DNA from: an uncultured Eubacteriales bacterium
Lineage (GTDB): Bacteria; Bacillota; Clostridia; Peptostreptococcales; Anaerovoracaceae
Reading direction: 5' to 3'
DNA: 27,172 nt
Assembly: GCA_905206455.1 (NCBI GenBank)
Contig: CAJLHL010000019.1
Span: 1 to 27,172, forward strand
Below, one piece after another: positions 24,268-27,172 of the stretch. Every line of letters begins with the position of its first letter. Position 1 is the stretch's first letter. The position numbers and the translations under genes were made by a program. The notes under the pieces are model-generated. The model saw only the letters and a list, made by a program, of their open reading frames with translations, had not been told where the DNA came from and did no database searches.

Positions 24268-25629
24268 ATGAGAGTATCTTTTTATACGTTGGGCTGCAAA
24301 GTAAATCAATATGAGACGCAAATGCTGCGGGAACGATTTGCAGATGCGGGCTATGAGACCGTGGGAGAAGATGACCCCGCGGATATTTACATCATCAATA
24401 CCTGTACTGTGACAAATCTGTCAGACCGCAAATCCCGCCAGAGAATCCGGCGGGTAAAAAAGAAGAACGATCAGGCGGTCATCGTCGTGACGGGATGCTA
24501 TGCGCAGACGGATGCGGAAGCGGTGGCAAAGATACCGGGTGTTTCCGTGGTGGCGGGAACAAATGAAAAGACACGTATCGTCGAATTCGTAGAAGATTTT
24601 CTCCGGTCCCGGCGGTCTGAGACAGACGGTACGCAGGGGAGAGGCGCGAGAACAGAGGATATCCATGTGCTCTCTTACGAAGAGCTGACAGAATACGAAG
24701 AGGCGGGAGGGATCACTTCCATGGATTCTCGGACGAGGGCGTACATTAAGATCCAGGAAGGCTGCGACAGATTTTGTTCGTACTGCATTATTCCGTATGC
24801 ACGGGGGAAAGTCCGGAGCCGCGCGTTAAAAGAAGTGACGGAGGAAGCGCGTAATCTGGTCGCCGCAGGATTTAAAGAAATCGTACTGACAGGGATCAAC
24901 ACCGCGCTTTACGGTCAGGATTGGAAAGAAGAGGACGGACTCTCCGGTGTGGAAAAAGCGGTGGCGGCCATCAGCGCCATCGAAGGAGATTTCCGCATAC
25001 GCCTGAGTTCTCTGGAACCTAATGTGGTGGATGAAGAGACGGCCCGCAGGCTTACGGCTTATCCGAAATTGTGTCCTCATATGCATCTGTCGCTGCAGAG
25101 CGGCAGCGATACGGTTCTGCAGAGGATGAACCGGCGCTATGACGTGGAAACTTATCGGAGAATCGTCGATGTTTTTCGGCAATTCGACCCGGAATTTGCG
25201 GTTACCACAGATATTATCGCGGGTTTTCCAGGAGAGACGGAAGAAGAATTCGAGGAGAGTCTTGAGACGATACGCCGGATCGGATTCAGTAAAGTTCACG
25301 CTTTTAAATATTCGATGAGAGACGGTACCAGGGCTGCGCAGATGCCGGATCAGATCAGCGGAAACGTGAAATCTCTGCGCGTCGAACGGATGATGGAACT
25401 GGCGGAGAGAGAAGCGAACCGTTTTTTTGAGCGCAACATAGGGAAAGTGCGTCAGGTGCTCTTCGAGCGATATGATGAAAAAACGTCGATGCTCACGGGA
25501 TTTACGGACAATTATATCCATACCTGCTGCCGTATGCCCCGGGAACAGGCGGAAAAATTTGTGAACGGATTTTCCGACGTTCTGCTGAAGGAAATCCGGG
25601 AAGGCGGACTGGAGGGCGAAATTGTGTAA
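24268..25629 (+). CDS. mtaB: tRNA t6A37 methylthiotransferase MtaB
   Basis: MtaB converts t6A37 of ANN-decoding tRNAs into ms2t6A. The 453-residue radical-SAM methylthiotransferase has its N-terminal cluster cysteines at C10 (LGCKVNQYET), C46 (NTCTVTN) and C77 (GCYAQ), the radical-SAM cysteines C166, C170 and C173 (CDRFCSYC), and a C-terminal TRAM-like part. KVNQYET separates the MtaB type from MiaB and RimO. The ATG at 24268 was chosen because AGGA is 8 bases upstream and the protein opens MRVSFYTLGC as in relatives; ATG 24259, three codons earlier, is possible. A 160-base gap with a hairpin separates it from the XpaC-like gene. Confidence 0.95.
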   Translation: MRVSFYTLGCKVNQYETQMLRERFADAGYETVGEDDPADIYIINTCTVTNLSDRKSRQRIRRVKKKNDQAVIVVTGCYAQTDAEAVAKIPGVSVVAGTNEKTRIVEFVEDFLRSRRSETDGTQGRGARTEDIHVLSYEELTEYEEAGGITSMDSRTRAYIKIQEGCDRFCSYCIIPYARGKVRSRALKEVTEEARNLVAAGFKEIVLTGINTALYGQDWKEEDGLSGVEKAVAAISAIEGDFRIRLSSLEPNVVDEETARRLTAYPKLCPHMHLSLQSGSDTVLQRMNRRYDVETYRRIVDVFRQFDPEFAVTTDIIAGFPGETEEEFEESLETIRRIGFSKVHAFKYSMRDGTRAAQMPDQISGNVKSLRVERMMELAEREANRFFERNIGKVRQVLFERYDEKTSMLTGFTDNYIHTCCRMPREQAEKFVNGFSDVLLKEIREGGLEGEIV

Positions 25630-25675
25630 AAAGGCCGTTACAGACGCGGACAGAGCCGTACAGGGTATCTTGTCA

Positions 25676-25684
25676 GGGGGGGGG
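25676..25684 (+). repeat. G9 homopolymer tract
   Basis: Nine consecutive G lie 2 bases upstream of an ATG at 25686 that is in frame with the HIT gene. The flanks TCAGGG and CCCTGA also form an inverted repeat. Such tracts are prone to slippage and to sequencing error. Confidence 0.8.
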
Positions 25685-25710
25685 TATGTCCCTGAGGAAA
25701 ACTTTGCGAT

Positions 25711-25730
25711 ACCGGAAAATAATTTCCGGT
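25711..25730. repeat. Inverted repeat upstream of the HIT gene
   Basis: ACCGGAAA (25711-25718) and TTTCCGGT (25723-25730) are perfect inverted repeats around ATAA. No T tract follows, so it may be an operator or a leader hairpin rather than a terminator. Confidence 0.45.
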
Positions 25731-25799
25731 TACATATTTCGAAGAAGTCCGAAGTATGTTAAAATCAATCTATCTATCGAAGAGAAGGGAGTGATAAAG

Positions 25800-26141
25800 A
25801 TGTCAGACTGCATATTCTGTATGATCGCGCAGAAAGAACTGCCGTCCGAGGTTGTCTATGAAGACGATAAAATCTGCGTTTTTAAAGATAATGCGCCTCA
25901 GGCGCCGGTTCATGTGCTGATCATTCCGAAGAAACATATCGCTTCACTTGATGATACATCGGAAGAAGACGCCGAGCTTCTGAGCTATATCATGCTCAAA
26001 GTGAAGGATATCGCGGCACAGCTGGAGCTCGGAGACGGATATCGCCTGGTAAATAACTGCGGTGAAGACGGTCAGCAGACGGTAAAGCATCTGCATTTTC
26101 ACCTGCTGGGCCGCAGAAAAATGACGTGGCCTCCGGGTTAA
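25800..26141 (+). CDS. HIT-family nucleotide hydrolase (HinT-like)
   Basis: HIT proteins of this type hydrolyse nucleoside phosphoramidates and related AMP conjugates. The 113-residue protein starts with the CIFC zinc-type motif, carries the PQAPVHVLIIPKKHIASLDD block, and has the histidine triad H97-L-H99-F-H101 followed by LLG and the terminal WPPG. The residue after LLG is Arg where relatives often have Gly (GRR rather than GGR). The ATG at 25800 is preceded by AAGGGAG at 8 bases. An in-frame ATG at 25686 would add 38 mostly basic residues and is less likely. The gene sits between mtaB and rpsU, a common clostridial order. Confidence 0.95.
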   Translation: MSDCIFCMIAQKELPSEVVYEDDKICVFKDNAPQAPVHVLIIPKKHIASLDDTSEEDAELLSYIMLKVKDIAAQLELGDGYRLVNNCGEDGQQTVKHLHFHLLGRRKMTWPPG

Positions 26142-26173
26142 AGGCGGCAAAAGCGGAAAATCAAAAAATATAC

Positions 26174-26202
26174 TTGATTTATTCGCAAAAAAAATATATA
26201 AT
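26174..26202 (+). promoter_or_regulatory. Predicted promoter of rpsU
   Basis: TTGATT (26174-26179) and a perfect TATAAT (26197-26202) are 17 bases apart in an AT-rich stretch. The leader would be about 65 bases and carries a GGAGGGAGG ribosome site before rpsU. Confidence 0.85.
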
Positions 26203-26274
26203 TGTACGCGCTGTAGACTATTTCGGTTTTTACGCAATTTAGAATTTCAGAATACGGAGGGAGGGATAAGGAAT

Positions 26275-26454
26275 ATGGCACAGGTAGTAGTTAGAGAAAA
26301 CGAAAGCTTGGAAAGCGCGCTGAAGAGATTTAAGCGTTCTTGCGCTAGAGACGGCGTAATGTCCGAACTCAGAAAAAGAGAACATTACGAGAAGCCTAGC
26401 GTAAAGAGAAAGAAGAAGTCGGAAGCCGCTAGAAAAAAGGCTAAGAAATATTAA
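26275..26454 (+). CDS. rpsU: 30S ribosomal protein S21
   Basis: S21 is a small basic protein of the 30S subunit that acts near the anti-Shine-Dalgarno region. The 59-residue product begins MAQVVVRENESLESALKRFKR and has the S21 blocks SCARDGVMSELRKREHYEKPSVKRKKK with a lysine-rich tail. ATG 26275 follows a very strong purine-rich site (GGAGGGAGGGATAAGG). It has its own promoter, and the YqeY-family gene follows 14 bases after the stop, an arrangement seen in many Firmicutes. Confidence 0.98.
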   Translation: MAQVVVRENESLESALKRFKRSCARDGVMSELRKREHYEKPSVKRKKKSEAARKKAKKY

Positions 26455-26468
26455 AAGAGGTGTTGTTA

Positions 26469-26912
26469 TTGTCTTTAAAAGACAGACTGATGCAGGACTT
26501 CAAAGACGCCATGAAGGCGCACGATGAAGTTGCAAAAAACACGATAAACCTTGCCCGTGCGGCTATCAAGCAGTACGAGGTGGATCACAGGGTTGAACTT
26601 GACGAGCAAGGCATAATCGACATTTTGACGAAACAGGTGAAAATGAGAAAAGATGCCCTCTCTGATTTTGAAAAAGCCGGAAGAACCGATCTGATCGAAA
26701 ACTACAGCAGAGAGATAGAGATCCTCATGGCTTATCTGCCGAAACAGCTGACCGAAGAAGAGATTTTACAGATCGTACGCGATACGAAAGCGGAACTGGG
26801 AATCGATGACGGCAAAGCGAATATGGGCAGACTCATGGGCGCTGTTATGCCGAAGGTAAAGGGTTTGGCGGACGGCGGAGCTGTCAGGAAAGCAGTTCAG
26901 AGCGTTCTCTAA
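26469..26912 (+). CDS. GatB/YqeY domain-containing protein
   Basis: YqeY-family proteins share the helical tail domain of the GatB amidotransferase subunit, which contacts tRNA, but their own role is not well defined. The 147-residue product starts MSLKDRLMQDFKDAMKAHDEVAKNTINLARAAIKQ and ends in GRLMGAVMPKVKGLADGGAVRKAVQSVL, the conserved C-terminal helix bundle. The start was set at the TTG at 26469: AGAGG (26456-26460) is at good distance, and MSLKDRL matches relatives. GTG 26460 and TTG 26463 are possible but overlap the ribosome site. It is downstream of rpsU and ended by a strong terminator. Confidence 0.94.
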   Translation: MSLKDRLMQDFKDAMKAHDEVAKNTINLARAAIKQYEVDHRVELDEQGIIDILTKQVKMRKDALSDFEKAGRTDLIENYSREIEILMAYLPKQLTEEEILQIVRDTKAELGIDDGKANMGRLMGAVMPKVKGLADGGAVRKAVQSVL

Positions 26913-26923
26913 AATTGCAGATT

Positions 26924-26958
26924 ATGGCGGCAGATGCATTGCATCTGCCGCCATTTTT
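26924..26958 (+). terminator. Strong intrinsic terminator after the YqeY gene
   Basis: ATGGCGGCAGATGC (26924-26937) pairs over 14 perfect bases with GCATCTGCCGCCAT (26941-26954) around a 3-base loop, followed by a T run to 26958. Confidence 0.95.
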
Positions 26959-27172
26959 CATTTGCGCGGGAATTCTCAGCTGTTGTTTCAGCTCGATTTG
27001 AAGGAAGTCTGAGCCAAGGATTAGATCTGAGAAATTTTTTGATTTTATATTTTTTGCTGCCGGTTTGGCTTATCTCTGTATTTTACATTATGATCTGAAA
27101 ATATTTTTTGCCTCATCGGGAGGCCGTCGGTTTTATAGGCTTCAATGATTCTGCAGGGGACGGCTGTTCGGA
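26959..27172. other. Apparently non-coding stretch at the window end
   Basis: The 214 bases after the terminator are AT-rich with stops in all frames, and no recognisable gene, RNA or repeat was found. On the - strand a 19-codon open tail runs from the window end to a stop at 27113-27115, which could be the end of a gene outside the window, but nothing identifies it. Confidence 0.4.

Noticed and set aside
27113..27172. End of a - strand gene at the right edge
   Set aside because: Only 19 codons are visible, with no identifiable family and no terminator pointing that way.
1..27172. CRISPR arrays, tRNA/rRNA genes, insertion sequences, toxin-antitoxin or phage-defence genes
   Set aside because: No regularly spaced repeats, tRNA-like cloverleaf, transposase motifs or defence-type domains were seen on either strand.

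Overview
The window looks like a chromosomal segment of an anaerobic Gram-positive bacterium of the class Clostridia. The evidence is an LtaS-type lipoteichoic acid synthase, a textbook CIRCE-controlled hrcA-grpE-dnaK-dnaJ operon followed by prmA, AGGAGG-type ribosome binding sites, a standalone B12-independent-type ThiC behind a TPP riboswitch, and an XpaC-family protein. The genus cannot be fixed from the sequence. All convincing genes lie on the + strand. There are no rRNA or tRNA genes, insertion sequences, phage genes or CRISPR arrays.

Layout. (1) 1-4837: a tight unit of an LTA-synthase-family membrane protein, a metallophosphoesterase and phosphopentomutase (deoB), closed by a terminator. 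(2) 4838-9348: a large LuxR-type ATPase regulator (LAL/MalT-like) with a long structured leader, then an OFA-family MFS anion transporter. The two are separated by 343 bp holding several perfect palindromes. I infer that the regulator controls the transporter. (3) 9349-11151: a TPP riboswitch with its own terminator, then thiC. (4) 11333-15842: hisE, ilvB, ilvN and a PucR-family regulator. (5) 15855-22053: the heat-shock operon (promoter, CIRCE, hrcA, grpE, dnaK, dnaJ) and prmA. (6) 22054-24128: mntP (manganese export) and a membrane XpaC-like protein with a winged-helix-like middle. These sit where related genomes usually carry rsmE. (7) 24268-26958: mtaB, a HIT-family hydrolase, rpsU and a YqeY-family protein, ended by a very strong terminator. 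The last 214 bases hold no recognisable gene.

Most genes are ordinary housekeeping genes. The parts most worth following up are the degenerate GDPD-like C-terminal domain that appears fused to the LTA synthase; the LuxR-family regulator/OFA transporter pair, with an 18-bp palindrome at about -43 of a predicted promoter; the structured leader of that regulator; the replacement of rsmE in an otherwise conserved gene order; and a G9 tract just ahead of an alternative in-frame start of the HIT gene. I did not find a convincing wholly new multi-gene system.
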